Source: Dechloromonas agitata is5
GTDB lineage: Bacteria; Pseudomonadota; Gammaproteobacteria; Burkholderiales; Rhodocyclaceae
Direction of reading: 5' to 3'
Assembly: GCF_000519045.1 (NCBI RefSeq)
Contig: NZ_KI912532.1
Span: 2,356,001-2,420,000 of the forward strand
Length of the DNA: 64,000 bases
Part shown: positions 19,205-29,495 of the stretch, piece after piece
Layout of the letters: the number at the start of each line of letters is the position of its first letter
Numbering within the stretch: position 1 is the first letter of the stretch
The notes under the pieces: generated by a model
The model's input: the letters and a program-made list of their open reading frames with translations, nothing else
What the model was told of the DNA's origin: nothing
The model's database searches: none
Made by a program: the position numbers and the translations under genes

Positions 19205-20086
19205 TTATTTGAGGGTGCCGCGCAACTCGTTGGCCAGGGTATCGATTGCCGGCCGCAGATGGCTGAACTGTTCGTTCAGTGCGGCGATTTCAGCGGCCAA
19301 CTCGGTCTGCTCGTCGGGTTCCCATTCGAGATGGCCGCCGCTCAGCATGTTCGCTACGTAAACCACATCAGAAAGGTTGCGGATGTTGGGCGGGGAGCGG
19401 CGCAAATGGTCATGGTCGATGGTTGCATCGACGATCTCGTCCGGCAGGCCCAGGGCATTCAACAACGAAACGCCGATGCTCTCATGCCATTGGGCGATCA
19501 GGTACTTGATCGTGTCCGGCCGGTGGCGCAGTTCATCATACTGCGTGGCGCGATACAGCATGTAGAACGCGCCGAGGTCGTGGATCAGCCCGGCCAGCAT
19601 CGCCTCGTCACGGTTCAGGCGCGGATTTTCCGCGGCCAGGACATAGGCCGCCGCAGAGGTCTGGATCGAATGCTCCCACAGGACATGAGTCGTTTCGGAA
19701 AACTCGGCCATCCCCTTGGCCCGCATCAGCTGGGTCATGACGATGGACAAGGCGGCGGTCTGCACGGTATTCAGACCCAGCCGGATGATGGCCGACTTCA
19801 GATCCCGGATTTCCTGGCCTGTCGCGTTGAAGGCCACCGAGTTGGCCAGATGCAGCAGTTTGGCTGAAATCAGCGGCTCAGCCGAAATGGCCTTGGCCAG
19901 GTTGGCGATGCTCTGCTCCGGATCCTGCAGGATCTTACGCAGGCGCAGCACCGCGTCGAAATAGGTGGGGAAGACCACCTCGCCGGACAGTTCCTTGGCG
20001 ATGTCCGCCAGCATCTGGAAACGCTGGGCCTTGAGGGCGTCGCCAGTCTTGTCGGGATCGTTGCGCTTGTTGATGTCCATAAGCAT
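19205..20086 (-). CDS. HDOD domain protein
   Basis: The product is about 293 residues. The HDOD core (about residues 25-225) begins EVVFPTYFDAVLRLRKIL and contains AKAISAEPLISAKLLHLANS, IIRLGLNTVQTAALSIV and LAGLIHDLGAFYML, a HD-like pair without the full phosphodiesterase metal site. HDOD proteins act in signalling without known catalysis. Starts at 20086 and 20080 are both possible and neither has a clear SD. The tRNA-Val terminator ends only 10 bp upstream, so no dedicated promoter is apparent. Confidence 0.85.
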   Translation of the reverse strand: MLMDINKRNDPDKTGDALKAQRFQMLADIAKELSGEVVFPTYFDAVLRLRKILQDPEQSIANLAKAISAEPLISAKLLHLANSVAFNATGQEIRDLKSAIIRLGLNTVQTAALSIVMTQLMRAKGMAEFSETTHVLWEHSIQTSAAAYVLAAENPRLNRDEAMLAGLIHDLGAFYMLYRATQYDELRHRPDTIKYLIAQWHESIGVSLLNALGLPDEIVDATIDHDHLRRSPPNIRNLSDVVYVANMLSGGHLEWEPDEQTELAAEIAALNEQFSHLRPAIDTLANELRGTLK

Positions 20087-20096
20087 ATTGTCCAAC

Positions 20097-20120
20097 AAAA
20101 ACCCCGCCTCGTGGGCGGGG
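20097..20120 (-). terminator. Intrinsic terminator after tRNA-Val
   Basis: Leftward, CCCCGCC (20120-20114) and GGCGGGG (20108-20102) form a 7-bp stem with a 5-nt loop, followed by five T (20101-20097). It ends the hupB/tRNA-Val transcript. Confidence 0.85.
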
Positions 20121-20144
20121 TTCGGTGTTCAGCCTATGGTTAGC

Positions 20145-20220
20145 TGGTGGGTGCTGACGGGGTCGAACCGCCGACATTCGCCTTGTAAGGGCGACGCTCT
20201 ACCAACTGAGCTAAGCACCC
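20145..20220 (-). tRNA. tRNA-Val (anticodon UAC)
   Basis: The 76-nt gene has encoded CCA. The acceptor GGGTGCT pairs with AGCACCC. The D arm is TAGCTCAGTTGGTAGAGC. The anticodon stem TCGCC/GGCGA encloses CTTACAA, giving TAC (reads GUA). The T loop is GGTTCGACCCC. It lies 8 bp after hupB and is probably co-transcribed with it. Confidence 0.96.
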
Positions 20221-20228
20221 GGGGAAAA

Positions 20229-20501
20229 TCAGTTGCAGGCGTCCTTCAGGCCCTTGCCAGCGCGGAACTTCGGCGACTTGGCGGCCTTGATTTCCAGGGT
20301 CTTGCCCGTGCGCGGGTTGCGGCCAGTGCGGGCGGCGCGCTCGCCGACGTAGAAGGTGCCGAAACCGATCAGGCTGACCGAGTCACCCTTCTTCAGTGCG
20401 TCGGTGATCGCCTCGACAGCGGCGTCCAGGGCACGGCCGGCAGCGGCCTTGGAGATGTCGGCCTGGGCGGCGATGGCGTCGATCAGTTCAGATTTGTTCA
20501 T
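20229..20501 (-). CDS. hupB: DNA-binding protein HU-beta
   Basis: The 90-residue product starts [20 protein letters not shown] and carries the HU signature [18 protein letters not shown] on the DNA-binding arm and [13 protein letters not shown] at the end. It is a histone-like nucleoid protein that bends DNA. It follows lon, the conserved lon-hupB order, but has its own strong promoter. The in-frame extension to 20585 runs through that promoter and is not coding. Confidence 0.97.
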   Translation of the reverse strand: MNKSELIDAIAAQADISKAAAGRALDAAVEAITDALKKGDSVSLIGFGTFYVGERAARTGRNPRTGKTLEIKAAKSPKFRAGKGLKDACN

Positions 20502-20555
20502 GTTTAAGTCCCCGAAAAGTAGGATTTGGAGTGGTTGAAATCTTGCGAGGCCGAA

Positions 20556-20585
20556 TTTATATCTCTCGCGAAATCCTTGTGTCAA
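20556..20585 (-). promoter_or_regulatory. sigma-70 promoter of hupB
   Basis: Leftward TTGACA (20585-20580) and TATAAA (20561-20556) have an 18-bp spacer. The start would be near 20549, giving a leader of about 48 nt. Confidence 0.8.
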
Positions 20586-20668
20586 GCGGATTCTCGGCCA
20601 TTGCCCGGGGCCGTGGAGGGAGGAAAAAGGTGCCGAGGCCTACGCCATCGGCATCCTTTCCTTCAAAA

Positions 20669-23083
20669 TCAATGAGTAACGACTGTCGAAGCCGCCGTTA
20701 CGTCGGCTGCGGGCTGCACGCCAGCGCTGGCGTCGGTTGCCGCCGGCAGGGCTTCCGGCTTGTGCTCCAGCGCGCGCTCCAGAACCTGATCGATCCATTT
20801 CACCGGTACGATCTCGATCTTGTTCTTGATGTTGTCCGGCATCTCGGCCAGATCCTTGACGTTCTCTTCCGGGATCAGCGCGGTCTTCAAACCACCACGT
20901 ACGGCGGCCAGCAGTTTTTCCTTGAGGCCGCCGATGGCCAGTACCTCGCCCCGCAACGTGATCTCGCCGGTCATACAGACGTCGCAACGCACCGGGATGC
21001 CGGTGTAGGACGAGACCAGCGCGGTGGTCATGGCGATGCCCGCCGACGGACCATCCTTCGGCGTTGCGCCTTCCGGCACATGAACGTGGATGTCGGTCTT
21101 CTCGAAAGCTTCATCCTTGATGCCCAGGCGGTGAGCGCGGGCCCGCACGACGGAACGGGCGGCCTCGACCGATTCCTTCATCACGTCGCCCAGCGAACCG
21201 GTGCGGATGATGTTGCCCTTGCCGGGCATGTTGGCGCATTCGATGGTCAGCAGTTCGCCACCCACCTCGGTCCACGCCAGGCCGGTGACCTGGCCGACCT
21301 GATTTTCCTTTTCGGCCATGCCGAAGCTGTAGCGCCGGACGCCCAGGAACTTGTCGAGGTTCTTGGCATTGACGGCAATCTTCGCTTCGCGCTTCTTGAG
21401 CACCAGGGTCTTGACGACCTTGCGGCAGATCTTGGAAATCTCCCGTTCCAGTGCGCGGACGCCAGCCTCACGGGTGTAGTAACGGACGATGTCGCGGATG
21501 GCGCTTTCCGCCACTGCCAGTTCCGTCTTCTTCACGCCGTTGTTTTTCATCTGCTTGGGCAGCAGGTAGCGCATGGCGATATTGACCTTCTCGTCCTCCG
21601 TGTAGCCGGACAGGCGGATCACTTCCATGCGGTCGAGCAGCGGGGCCGGGATGTTCAGCGTGTTGGCCGTGGCTACGAACATCACGTCGGAGAGGTCGAA
21701 ATCGACCTCGACGTAGTGATCCTGGAAGGTATTGTTCTGTTCCGGGTCGAGCACTTCGAGCAGGGCCGATGACGGGTCGCCGCGGAAGTCCTGGCCCAGT
21801 TTGTCCACTTCGTCGAGGAGGAACAACGGGTTGCGTACGCCGATCTTGGTCAGGCTCTGCAGGATCTTGCCCGGCATGGAGCCGATGTAGGTCCGGCGGT
21901 GGCCGCGGATTTCGGCTTCATCACGCACGCCGCCCAACGCCATGCGGACGAACTTGCGGTTCGTCGCCTTGGCGATCGACTGGCCGAGCGAGGTCTTGCC
22001 GACACCCGGAGGCCCGACCAGGCACAGGATCGGCGCCTTGACCTTGTCGACGCGCTGTTGCACGGCGAGGTATTCGACGATGCGTTCCTTGACCTTTTCC
22101 AGACCGTAGTGGTCGGTATCGAGAATCTTTTCGGCGGCGCGCAAATCCTTGCTGATGCGCGTCTTCTTGCGCCAGGGCAGGCCGATCAGGGTTTCGATGA
22201 AGTTGCGGACGACGGTGGCTTCAGCCGACATCGGCGACATCAGGCGCAGTTTCTTCAGTTCGCCCTGCGCCTTGGCCAATCCTTCCTTGCTCATGCCGGC
22301 GGCGGTGATCTTCTTGTCCAGTTCCTCGAGGTCGGCCCCTTCCTCGCCTTCGCCGAGCTCCTTCTGGATGGCTTTGACCTGTTCGTTCAGGTAATACTCG
22401 CGCTGACTCTTTTCCATCTGGCGCTTGACGCGGCCACGGATGCGCTTTTCAACCTGCAGGATGTCGATTTCGGCTTCGAGTTGGGAGAGCAGGCGGTCAA
22501 TCCGGTCGCGGATGCTTTCCATCTCCAGCACTTCCTGCTTTTGCTCCAGCTTGAGCGGCAGGTGGGCGGCAATGGTATCGGCCAGGCGGCCGGCGTCCTC
22601 GATGCCGGCGATGGATGACAGCACTTCCGGCGGAATCTTCTTGTTCAATTTAACGAACTGGTCGAACTGGGCCACCACGGCGCGGCGCATGGCCTCGATC
22701 TCGTGATCCTCGACACCCGGCTGGGCGAGCGGCACGGCGGTCGCCATGAAGACGGCGCTTTGTACGTCGATGGCCTCGACACGGGCACGCTGCGTTCCCT
22801 CGACCAGCACCTTGACGGTGCCGTCCGGCAGCTTGAGCATCTGCAGGATGTTGGCCATGCAGCCGATGCGGTACAGGTCCTCCGGTTCCGGCTCATCCTT
22901 GGCGGCTGACTTCTGGGCCAGCAGCAGGATGTTCTTGCCGGCTTCCATGGCCATTTCGAGGGCCTTGATCGATTTCGGCCGGCCGACGAACAGCGGAATG
23001 ACCATGTGCGGAAACACGACGACATCGCGCAGCGGCAGCAGCGGCAGTTCGACGGTTTCCGGGAGCGTGTTGGGGTTCGACAT
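20669..23083 (-). CDS. lon: ATP-dependent protease Lon
   Basis: The 804-residue product has the full LonA order: N-terminal substrate domain (starting [20 protein letters not shown]), coiled linker, AAA+ module with Walker [10 protein letters not shown] and Walker [13 protein letters not shown], and the C-terminal Ser-Lys protease with [15 protein letters not shown] (Ser) and [10 protein letters not shown] (Lys). Lon degrades misfolded and regulatory proteins in the cytoplasm. It lies 69 bp after clpX, and a heat-shock-type promoter occupies that gap. Confidence 0.98.
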   Translation of the reverse strand: MSNPNTLPETVELPLLPLRDVVVFPHMVIPLFVGRPKSIKALEMAMEAGKNILLLAQKSAAKDEPEPEDLYRIGCMANILQMLKLPDGTVKVLVEGTQRARVEAIDVQSAVFMATAVPLAQPGVEDHEIEAMRRAVVAQFDQFVKLNKKIPPEVLSSIAGIEDAGRLADTIAAHLPLKLEQKQEVLEMESIRDRIDRLLSQLEAEIDILQVEKRIRGRVKRQMEKSQREYYLNEQVKAIQKELGEGEEGADLEELDKKITAAGMSKEGLAKAQGELKKLRLMSPMSAEATVVRNFIETLIGLPWRKKTRISKDLRAAEKILDTDHYGLEKVKERIVEYLAVQQRVDKVKAPILCLVGPPGVGKTSLGQSIAKATNRKFVRMALGGVRDEAEIRGHRRTYIGSMPGKILQSLTKIGVRNPLFLLDEVDKLGQDFRGDPSSALLEVLDPEQNNTFQDHYVEVDFDLSDVMFVATANTLNIPAPLLDRMEVIRLSGYTEDEKVNIAMRYLLPKQMKNNGVKKTELAVAESAIRDIVRYYTREAGVRALEREISKICRKVVKTLVLKKREAKIAVNAKNLDKFLGVRRYSFGMAEKENQVGQVTGLAWTEVGGELLTIECANMPGKGNIIRTGSLGDVMKESVEAARSVVRARAHRLGIKDEAFEKTDIHVHVPEGATPKDGPSAGIAMTTALVSSYTGIPVRCDVCMTGEITLRGEVLAIGGLKEKLLAAVRGGLKTALIPEENVKDLAEMPDNIKNKIEIVPVKWIDQVLERALEHKPEALPAATDASAGVQPAADVTAASTVVTH

Positions 23084-23114
23084 TACGATGCCTTCAAATA
23101 GGTATATAGCCCCC

Positions 23115-23142
23115 AGTTGGGGGCAGGAAACCGGATTTCAAG
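23115..23142 (-). promoter_or_regulatory. Sigma-32 (heat shock) promoter of lon
   Basis: Leftward CTTGAAA (23142-23136), a 13-bp spacer and CCCCAACT (23122-23115) match the sigma-32 consensus CTTGAAA-N11-16-CCCCATNT closely. The predicted start is about 25 nt before the lon ATG. Confidence 0.7.
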
Positions 23143-23152
23143 AGTTTCCGGC

Positions 23153-24415
23153 TCAGTTCGAGCCGGAAACCTTGGGCTGGTCAGCGTAAATGAGCAGGGG
23201 CGGCGTGTCGCCGGTAATCATGTTCTCATCGATGACCACCTTTTCGACATTTTCCATGCCCGGGAGTTCGTACATGGTATCGAGGAGGGCATGTTCGATG
23301 ATCGAACGCAGGCCGCGCGCCCCTGTCTTGCGTTCAAGGGCCTTCTTGGCGATGGCGGAAAGGGCGGCCGGGCGGATTTCCAGTTCGACGTCTTCCATGC
23401 CGAACAGCTTCTGGTATTGCTTGACCAGCGCGTTTTTCGGCTCGGTCAGGATCTGCACCAGGGCGGATTCCTCAAGCTCCGTCAGCGTCGCGACAACCGG
23501 CAGGCGACCGATCAATTCCGGGATCAGGCCGAACTTGATGAGGTCTTCCGGTTCGACATCCTGCAGGGTCTTGCCGATGGCCTTGCCATCATCCTTGCTC
23601 TTCACCTCGGCACCGAAACCGATGCCACCGCGTTCGGAGCGGTTGCGGATGACCTTTTCCAGGCCATCAAAGGCGCCGCCGCAGATGAACAGGATGTTGG
23701 TGGTGTCGACCTGGACGAAATCCTGGTTCGGATGCTTGCGGCCACCCTGCGGCGGAATCGACGCCGTGGTGCCTTCGACCAGCTTGAGCAGGGCCTGTTG
23801 CACGCCTTCGCCGGAGACGTCGCGGGTGATCGACGGGTTGTCGGACTTGCGCGAAATCTTGTCGATTTCATCGATATAAACGATGCCTTGCTGTGCCTTT
23901 TCGACGTCGTAGTCGCACTTCTGCAGTAGCTTCTGGATGATGTTCTCGACGTCCTCGCCGACATAACCGGCTTCCGTCAGCGTGGTGGCGTCGGCCATCA
24001 CGAACGGCACGTTGAGCAGGCGGGCCAGCGTCTGGGCGAGCAGGGTCTTGCCGGAGCCGGTCGGGCCGATGAGCAGGATGTTGCTCTTGGAAAGTTCAAC
24101 ATCGCCCGTATTCTTGGCGGTATGGCGCAGGCGCTTGTAGTGGTTGTAGACGGCGACCGACAGGATGCGCTTGGCGACGTCCTGGCCGATCACGTACTGA
24201 TCGAGGATCGAACTGATTTCGCGCGGTGTCGGCAGGTCGGAGCGACTGGCCTTCGCGGTCTCCTCGGGTAGTTCGTCGCGAATGATGTCGTTGCACAGCG
24301 CGATGCACTCGTCGCAAATGAAAACCGACGGGCCGGCGATCAGCTTCTTGACCTCGTGCTGGCTCTTGCCGCAGAAGGAGCAATAGAGCAGTTTTTCCTG
24401 GCTGCCTTTGGACAT
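23153..24415 (-). CDS. clpX: ATP-dependent Clp protease unfoldase ClpX
   Basis: The 420-residue product has the N-terminal zinc-binding domain (CSFCGKS and FICDECI, four cysteines), Walker A GPTGSGKT, pore-loop segment GYVGED, Walker [10 protein letters not shown] and the ClpP-docking IGF loop ([11 protein letters not shown]). It unfolds tagged substrates and feeds them to ClpP. The SD GGAGATAAAG precedes the ATG at 24415. It lies 14 bp after clpP. Confidence 0.98.
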   Translation of the reverse strand: MSKGSQEKLLYCSFCGKSQHEVKKLIAGPSVFICDECIALCNDIIRDELPEETAKASRSDLPTPREISSILDQYVIGQDVAKRILSVAVYNHYKRLRHTAKNTGDVELSKSNILLIGPTGSGKTLLAQTLARLLNVPFVMADATTLTEAGYVGEDVENIIQKLLQKCDYDVEKAQQGIVYIDEIDKISRKSDNPSITRDVSGEGVQQALLKLVEGTTASIPPQGGRKHPNQDFVQVDTTNILFICGGAFDGLEKVIRNRSERGGIGFGAEVKSKDDGKAIGKTLQDVEPEDLIKFGLIPELIGRLPVVATLTELEESALVQILTEPKNALVKQYQKLFGMEDVELEIRPAALSAIAKKALERKTGARGLRSIIEHALLDTMYELPGMENVEKVVIDENMITGDTPPLLIYADQPKVSGSN

Positions 24416-24429
24416 CTTTATCTCCTGGA

Positions 24430-25059
24430 TCAGGCCGCGTCGCGGCGGGTCAGAACCTTGTCGATCAGGCCGTACTCGGCCGCCTCGTCTGCCGACATGA
24501 AGTTGTCGCGGTCGGTGTCGCGCTCGAGTCGTTCGAGCGGCTGGCCGGTGTGGTCGGCCATGATGCGGTTCAGCTTGTCCTTGATGGACAGGATTTCCTT
24601 GGCGTGGATGGCGATATCCGAGGCCTGGCCCTGGAAGCCGCCCAGCGGCTGGTGGATCATCACGCGTGAGTTGGGCAGGGCGAAACGCTTGCCCTTGGCG
24701 CCGGCACAGAGCAGGAAGGCGCCCATCGAGGCAGCCTGGCCGATACACAGCGTCGACACGTCCGGCTTGATGAACTGCATGGTGTCGTAGATCGACATGC
24801 CCGCCGTCACCGAGCCGCCCGGCGAGTTGATGTAGAAATAGATGTCCTTGTCCGGGTTTTCCGCTTCAAGGAACAGCAGTTGGGCGACGACCAGGTTGGC
24901 GCTGGCATCGTTCACCGGGCCGACAAGAAAGATCACCCGCTCTTTCAACAGGCGTGAATAGATGTCGTACGCGCGTTCGCCGCGGCCGCTCTGTTCCACC
25001 ACCATCGGGACGAGGCCCAGAGCCTGCGGATCCCAGTTGCTTGCGTTGTCGATATTCAT
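24430..25059 (-). CDS. clpP: ATP-dependent Clp protease proteolytic subunit ClpP
   Basis: The 209-residue product starts [20 protein letters not shown]. The catalytic serine is in [11 protein letters not shown], the histidine in [10 protein letters not shown], and the aspartate in [10 protein letters not shown]. Fourteen copies form the proteolytic barrel capped by ClpX. It lies 65 bp after tig in the standard tig-clpP-clpX order. Confidence 0.98.
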   Translation of the reverse strand: MNIDNASNWDPQALGLVPMVVEQSGRGERAYDIYSRLLKERVIFLVGPVNDASANLVVAQLLFLEAENPDKDIYFYINSPGGSVTAGMSIYDTMQFIKPDVSTLCIGQAASMGAFLLCAGAKGKRFALPNSRVMIHQPLGGFQGQASDIAIHAKEILSIKDKLNRIMADHTGQPLERLERDTDRDNFMSADEAAEYGLIDKVLTRRDAA

Positions 25060-25124
25060 GTCAGCCCTTGTGTGTTGCGTTGATTGCTTACGAGACCCTG
25101 TCGCCGGGGCGACAGGGATCAAGA

Positions 25125-26429
25125 TTACTGCTTCTGGCCCATCAGTTCATCAAAAACGGCGGCCTTGTCGGCAACCTTGGCCTTGCCCAGAACCCAGGCG
25201 ACCACATTGTTCTCGATGGCGACGCCTTCGACTTCCTGCAGGCGCTGCGGCTGGGCGTAGTACCAGCGAATGACTTCTTCCGGCTGCTCGTAGGCAGCGG
25301 CGGTTTCCTCGACCATGGCGCGAACCTGCTCCGGCGTCGCCTGGAGCTTCTCGGTCTTGACCACTTCGGCCAGGATCAGGCCCAGGGTAACGCGGCGCTT
25401 CGCCTGGTCGGCGAACCACTCCGGCTGGATCGGCAGATCGGCGACCTTCATGCCGCGCTGTTCCATATCCTGGCGAGCGGCCTGCATCAGGCGCTGGATT
25501 TCCATGTCGACGAGGGCGACCGGGACGGTGATCGGGTTGGTGGACAGCAGGGCTTCCATGACCTGGTCCTTGATCTTGCCTTCGATACGGCGCTTCACTT
25601 CGCGCTTCAGGTTGGCTTCGATTTCGCCACGCATCTTCTCGACGTCGCCATCGGCGATGCCCATGCTCTTGGCGAAATCGGCGTCGATTTCCGGCAGCTT
25701 CGGTGCCTGGACCTGCTTGACGGTGATGTCGAACTGAACCGTCTGGCCAGCCAGGTCCTTGGCGTGGTAATCGGCCGGGAAGGTCAGGTCGAAGGTCTTG
25801 GATTCGCCAACCTTCATGCCTTCAACGGCATTTTCGAAGTCCGGCAACATCATGCCCTGGCCCAGCACGAACGGATAGTCGTTGGCCTGACCTCCCTGGA
25901 AGGGCACGCCATCCTTCTTGCCGAGGAAATCGATGACGACACGGTCTTCCTTGGCGGCGGCGCGGTCGGCATTCTCGTAGGACACACGCTGCTTGCGCAG
26001 GATGTCGAGCGTCTTGTCGATTTCGGCAGCGCCGACTTCCAGCGTCGGACGCTCGATTTCGGAAGCCGACAGATCGCCGAGGGCGAATTCCGGATAAACC
26101 TCGAAAATGGCGGAGAATTCGAGGTGGGTCGTGCTTTCGGTGGTCTTCGGCTCGATGCGCGGATAACCGGCGACGCGCAGTTTCTGCTCCGTCACGGTCT
26201 CGCTGAAGACACGGTCCAACTCTTCGGACAGCACCTCATGGCGAGCCTGGTCACCATACTGCTGCCTGACGATGCTGAACGGCACCTTGCCAGGACGGAA
26301 GCCAGGCATCTTCATGTTCTTGCCCATGCGCTTCAGGCGCTGTTCCATTTCCTTTTCGACGTCAGCGATGGCGATGGCGAGGTCGACGCGGCGTTCAAGT
26401 TCGTTAGCTTGTGCAGTGGTTGCTTCCAT
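25125..26429 (-). CDS. tig: Trigger factor, ribosome-associated chaperone
   Basis: The 434-residue product has the N-terminal ribosome-docking domain with the signature [12 protein letters not shown] (about residue 45), the FKBP-type prolyl isomerase domain ([17 protein letters not shown] and around) and the long C-terminal helical chaperone arms. It binds nascent chains at the ribosomal exit. First gene of tig-clpP-clpX. Confidence 0.97.
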   Translation of the reverse strand: MEATTAQANELERRVDLAIAIADVEKEMEQRLKRMGKNMKMPGFRPGKVPFSIVRQQYGDQARHEVLSEELDRVFSETVTEQKLRVAGYPRIEPKTTESTTHLEFSAIFEVYPEFALGDLSASEIERPTLEVGAAEIDKTLDILRKQRVSYENADRAAAKEDRVVIDFLGKKDGVPFQGGQANDYPFVLGQGMMLPDFENAVEGMKVGESKTFDLTFPADYHAKDLAGQTVQFDITVKQVQAPKLPEIDADFAKSMGIADGDVEKMRGEIEANLKREVKRRIEGKIKDQVMEALLSTNPITVPVALVDMEIQRLMQAARQDMEQRGMKVADLPIQPEWFADQAKRRVTLGLILAEVVKTEKLQATPEQVRAMVEETAAAYEQPEEVIRWYYAQPQRLQEVEGVAIENNVVAWVLGKAKVADKAAVFDELMGQKQ

Positions 26430-26474
26430 GAGGATTCCTTGTGACTACGGAGCCGAGAAAAAAGTAAGCCGACA

Positions 26475-26483
26475 ATAATATCA
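26475..26483 (-). promoter_or_regulatory. Extended -10 promoter candidate for tig
   Basis: Leftward TGATATTAT is a TGn-extended -10 box about 50 bp before the tig ATG; the -35 region is poor. It diverges from the tRNA-His promoter. Confidence 0.4.
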
Positions 26484-26537
26484 CGGTCAATCAGATGCCG
26501 GGATGCCCACCAGAGGTCGGAAATTTGCAAATCGTTG

Positions 26538-26566
26538 TAGACAGGAGGTCGGGAAGTTCGTACAAT
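26538..26566 (+). promoter_or_regulatory. sigma-70 promoter of tRNA-His
   Basis: TAGACA (26538-26543) and TACAAT (26561-26566) are 17 bp apart and lie 17 bp before the tRNA. Confidence 0.6.
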
Positions 26567-26582
26567 GCGCGCCTTCTTCGAC

Positions 26583-26659
26583 GGCGGCATTAGCTCAGTC
26601 GGTAGAGCACTGGATTGTGATTCCAGGTGTCACCGGTTCGATCCCGGTATGTCGCCCCA
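26583..26659 (+). tRNA. tRNA-His (anticodon GUG)
   Basis: The 77-nt gene includes the extra 5' G (G-1) that pairs with C73, the hallmark of tRNA-His, and an encoded CCA. The anticodon stem CTGGA/TCCAG encloses TTGTGAT, giving GTG. The T loop is GGTTCGATCCC. Confidence 0.97.
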
Positions 26660-26667
26660 GTATTACG

Positions 26668-26697
26668 AAAACCCGCTGATCCGTCAGCGGGTTTTTT
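26668..26697 (+). terminator. Intrinsic terminator of tRNA-His
   Basis: AAACCCGCTGA pairs with TCAGCGGGTTT across a 4-nt loop and is followed by T residues. Confidence 0.88.
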
Positions 26698-26863
26698 CGT
26701 TCACCGCTGCGAACTATTAACGACGGCTTCTGTGTTCAATCTGCAGGTGAATGAAAAAAGCGGATTTTGCTTGTGGCCGGCGTGTTCTTTTTTTACGCCC
26801 TGCATTGTAAAAAGAATATGGACCAACTAAATTACCGCCACTATTTCAATTAAGGAGGTAATT

Positions 26864-27178
26864 ATGGATCTGTCCAAATTGTCGCTGGTTCAATTGCAGG
26901 AATTGCAGCAACGGATTCCGTCTGAAATCAAGCGCCGCGAAGCCGAGGAAAAGGCGAATGTGCTGAATGAATTGCGTGCCTTTGCCAAATCGCGCGGATT
27001 TGCCATTGAGGATCTGCTTGGTAAGGAAACCAAGGTCAAGGCTGCGGGCAGCAAGGTGAGGGTCAAATATCGTCATCCGGATAATGCCGAACTGGAATGG
27101 ACCGGGCGCGGCCGCAAGCCGAAGTGGGTCGAGACCTGGTTGGCCGAGGGTAAGGCTCTGGAAGGTCTGCTGGTTTGA
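26864..27178 (+). CDS. H-NS histone-like nucleoid protein family
   Basis: The 104-residue product has an N-terminal coiled oligomerisation part (LVQLQELQQRIPSEIKRREA) and the C-terminal H-NS DNA-binding domain: KYRHPDNAELEWTGRGRKPK, containing the TGRGRKP minor-groove hook. This is the short betaproteobacterial form. It is preceded by a near-perfect SD (TAAGGAGGTAATT). H-NS-type proteins silence AT-rich DNA. The 26700-26860 upstream stretch is locally AT-rich, unlike the rest of the window, which may allow autoregulation (inference). Confidence 0.92.
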   Translation: MDLSKLSLVQLQELQQRIPSEIKRREAEEKANVLNELRAFAKSRGFAIEDLLGKETKVKAAGSKVRVKYRHPDNAELEWTGRGRKPKWVETWLAEGKALEGLLV

Positions 27179-27181
27179 TCC

Positions 27182-27922
27182 ATGCGTATATTGCTGAGTA
27201 ACGACGACGGCTATTTCGCCCCTGGGCTTGCGGCCTTGGCCGAGGCTTTGGGTCAATTGGGCGAAGTGGTCGTCGTGGCTCCCGAGCAGAACCGGAGCGG
27301 AGCCAGTAATTCCCTGACCCTGGATCGGCCACTGCAGTTGAAAAAAGCGGCAAACGGGTTTTATTTTGTGAATGGCACGCCGACCGATTGCGTCCATTTG
27401 GCTGTGACCGGAATGCTGAATGAATTGCCCGATATTATCGTTTCAGGGGTCAACCTGGGCGCCAATATGGGTGATGACACGATTTATTCGGGAACAGTGG
27501 CGGCGGCGACGGAAGGTTATTTACTCGGGATTCCGTCGATTGCAGTTTCCCTGACCAGTTTCGAGGGGAATAATTTTGCGACGGCGGGCCGGGTGGCGCG
27601 CGAGTTGGTCGAACGCTTCGTGCGCAAGCCGATCTGGGACCCGATATTGCTCAATGTGAATGTGCCGGATATTCCCTACTCCGAATTGCAGGGGTTTGAA
27701 GTGACGCGGCTGGGGCGTCGGCACAAGGCCGAGCCGGTGGTCAAGACCGTGTCGCCACGCAACGAGACCTTGTACTGGATCGGTGCGGCGGGTGCTGCGG
27801 CGGATGCAGGGCCGGGAACGGATTTCAACGCGACCGAGCGCGGTTGCGTGTCGATTACGCCATTGCAGATCGACCTGACGCATAATGCGCAGATGTCTTC
27901 AATTGCGCAGTGGATGGAGTGA
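27182..27922 (+). CDS. surE: 5'/3'-nucleotidase SurE
   Basis: The 246-residue product has the family N-terminus [15 protein letters not shown] with the metal-binding Asp pair, and [20 protein letters not shown]. It dephosphorylates nucleoside monophosphates during stationary-phase stress. It starts 3 bp after the H-NS-family gene and begins the classic surE-pcm-nlpD-rpoS order. Confidence 0.97.
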   Translation: MRILLSNDDGYFAPGLAALAEALGQLGEVVVVAPEQNRSGASNSLTLDRPLQLKKAANGFYFVNGTPTDCVHLAVTGMLNELPDIIVSGVNLGANMGDDTIYSGTVAAATEGYLLGIPSIAVSLTSFEGNNFATAGRVARELVERFVRKPIWDPILLNVNVPDIPYSELQGFEVTRLGRRHKAEPVVKTVSPRNETLYWIGAAGAAADAGPGTDFNATERGCVSITPLQIDLTHNAQMSSIAQWME

Positions 27923-27948
27923 GTCAGGCAGTGTTGCAGGGGATCGGC

Positions 27949-28581
27949 ATGACCTCCCAGCGAACGCGTGCGCGCATGATCGAGCGCCTGCGCGAGAAGG
28001 GTATTCGCAACGAGGCTGTCCTCAGAGCGATGGCGGCCGTGCCGCGCCATGTTTTCGTCGAGGAAGCGCTGGCTTCGCGGGCTTATGAAGATACGGCCTT
28101 GCCGCTCGGCATGGGGCAGACGATTTCCCAACCCTATGTCGTGGCGCGGATGATCGAGTTGTTGCTCAACGGCCGCAAGACCCTGGGAAAGACGCTGGAA
28201 ATCGGTGCCGGTTGCGGCTACCAGGCGGCTGTGCTGGCCCAGCTGACCGACGAGGTCTATGCCGTTGAGCGCCTCGGGCCGCTCCTTGAAAAAGCCAAGG
28301 CCAACATGCGTACGCTGCAGCAGTTCAATGTGCGCCTGAAACATGCCGACGGGCAGTTCGGGCTGCCGGAAGCCGGGCCGTTCGACAGCATCATCGTTGC
28401 TGCAGCCGGGACGCAAGTGCCGCCGGCCCTCCTGATGCAACTCGCTCCGGGCGGCCGTCTGGTCTTGCCAGTGGGGACGGATCAACAGTATCTTAGTTTC
28501 ATTGAGCACACGCCGCAGGGGTACGTCGAAACCCGTCTCGACGCCGTGCGCTTTGTCCCGCTACTCTCAGGAACACAATGA
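27949..28581 (+). CDS. pcm: Protein-L-isoaspartate O-methyltransferase
   Basis: The 210-residue product (from MTSQRTRARMIERLREKGI) carries the isoaspartate-recognition segment YEDTALPLGMGQTISQPYVV and SAM motif I LEIGAGCGYQAAVLA. It methylates damaged isoaspartyl residues for repair. In-frame GTG codons at 27910, 27919 and 27931 would lengthen it and overlap surE; the ATG at 27949 with CAGGGG upstream matches the usual family start. Confidence 0.94.
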   Translation: MTSQRTRARMIERLREKGIRNEAVLRAMAAVPRHVFVEEALASRAYEDTALPLGMGQTISQPYVVARMIELLLNGRKTLGKTLEIGAGCGYQAAVLAQLTDEVYAVERLGPLLEKAKANMRTLQQFNVRLKHADGQFGLPEAGPFDSIIVAAAGTQVPPALLMQLAPGGRLVLPVGTDQQYLSFIEHTPQGYVETRLDAVRFVPLLSGTQ

Positions 28582-29495
28582 TTCGATTTGGCGTTGTATT
28601 GATTCCGGCCCTGATGCTGGTCGGCTGCATGTCGCAACAACCGGCACCGACGGTCGACCGTACGAGTGGCACGGCCTCGAAGGCGGCTGGGCAGCAGCCG
28701 GCCGGGCCGGGGTATTACACGGTCAAGCGTGGCGATACGCTGTACCGGATCGCGCTGGAACACGGCCAGGATCATCGTGATATCGCGGCCTGGAACGCGA
28801 TCGCCAATCCTTCCAGCATCAAGGAAGGCCAGGTCCTGCGCGTCATTCCCCCCGGTGTCGCGGAGCCGGCCGATGGTGCAGTCGCCAAGCCAATTGCTAC
28901 CGGGTCGGGAGTTGAATCGCGCCCGCTTGACCAACCGGCGGCGGGTTCGCCGGCAACCACCTCCGGTCTGCTGAAACGCGAGCCGCGGGTCGGCAAGGAG
29001 CCCTATTCGGATGAAGCCTATGCCCGTCTGAACCGGCTGCCGGACACGCTCCCCCCGGCTGAAGCGAAGCCCGAGTCCAAGCCGCAAACTACCGCGCCGG
29101 CCCCCGCGCCCGCCGTGGCAGGGCCGGACGATGTGGCCTGGATGTGGCCGACGACCTCGAAGGTCTCGGCGCCCTACAACGAATCGGGCAACAAGGGCCT
29201 GGATTTTGCCGGCAAGGCCGGTGACCCGGTGCTCGCTGCCAGCGATGGCAAGGTCGTGTATGCCGGCAGCGGCCTGCGCGGCTTCGGCGAACTGGTCATC
29301 GTCAAGCACAACGCGACTTACCTGTCGGCTTATGCCCACAATCGCAAGATTCTGGTCAAGGAAGGGCAGCAGGTGACGCGTGGCCAGAAGATCGCCGAGA
29401 TGGGCAACACGGATTCCGACTCGGTCAAGCTGCACTTTGAAATTCGCAAGCAGGGCAAGCCGGTCGACCCGGCGGTTTATCTGCCGAAACGATGA
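28578..29495 (+). CDS. nlpD: NlpD-type lipoprotein, LysM plus degenerate M23 domain
   Basis: The 305-residue product has a lipoprotein signal with lipobox LVGC (Cys about 16), one LysM peptidoglycan-binding repeat (YYTVKRGDTLYRIALEHGQD, about residues 47-90), a Pro/Ala-rich linker and a C-terminal M23/LytM domain. Two metal ligands of active M23 enzymes are replaced: the HxxxD site reads NKGLDF, and the HxH site reads KLHFEIR. This is typical of NlpD, which activates an amidase during cell division rather than cutting itself. It overlaps pcm by 4 bp and rpoS by 4 bp. Confidence 0.95.
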   Translation: MIRFGVVLIPALMLVGCMSQQPAPTVDRTSGTASKAAGQQPAGPGYYTVKRGDTLYRIALEHGQDHRDIAAWNAIANPSSIKEGQVLRVIPPGVAEPADGAVAKPIATGSGVESRPLDQPAAGSPATTSGLLKREPRVGKEPYSDEAYARLNRLPDTLPPAEAKPESKPQTTAPAPAPAVAGPDDVAWMWPTTSKVSAPYNESGNKGLDFAGKAGDPVLAASDGKVVYAGSGLRGFGELVIVKHNATYLSAYAHNRKILVKEGQQVTRGQKIAEMGNTDSDSVKLHFEIRKQGKPVDPAVYLPKR

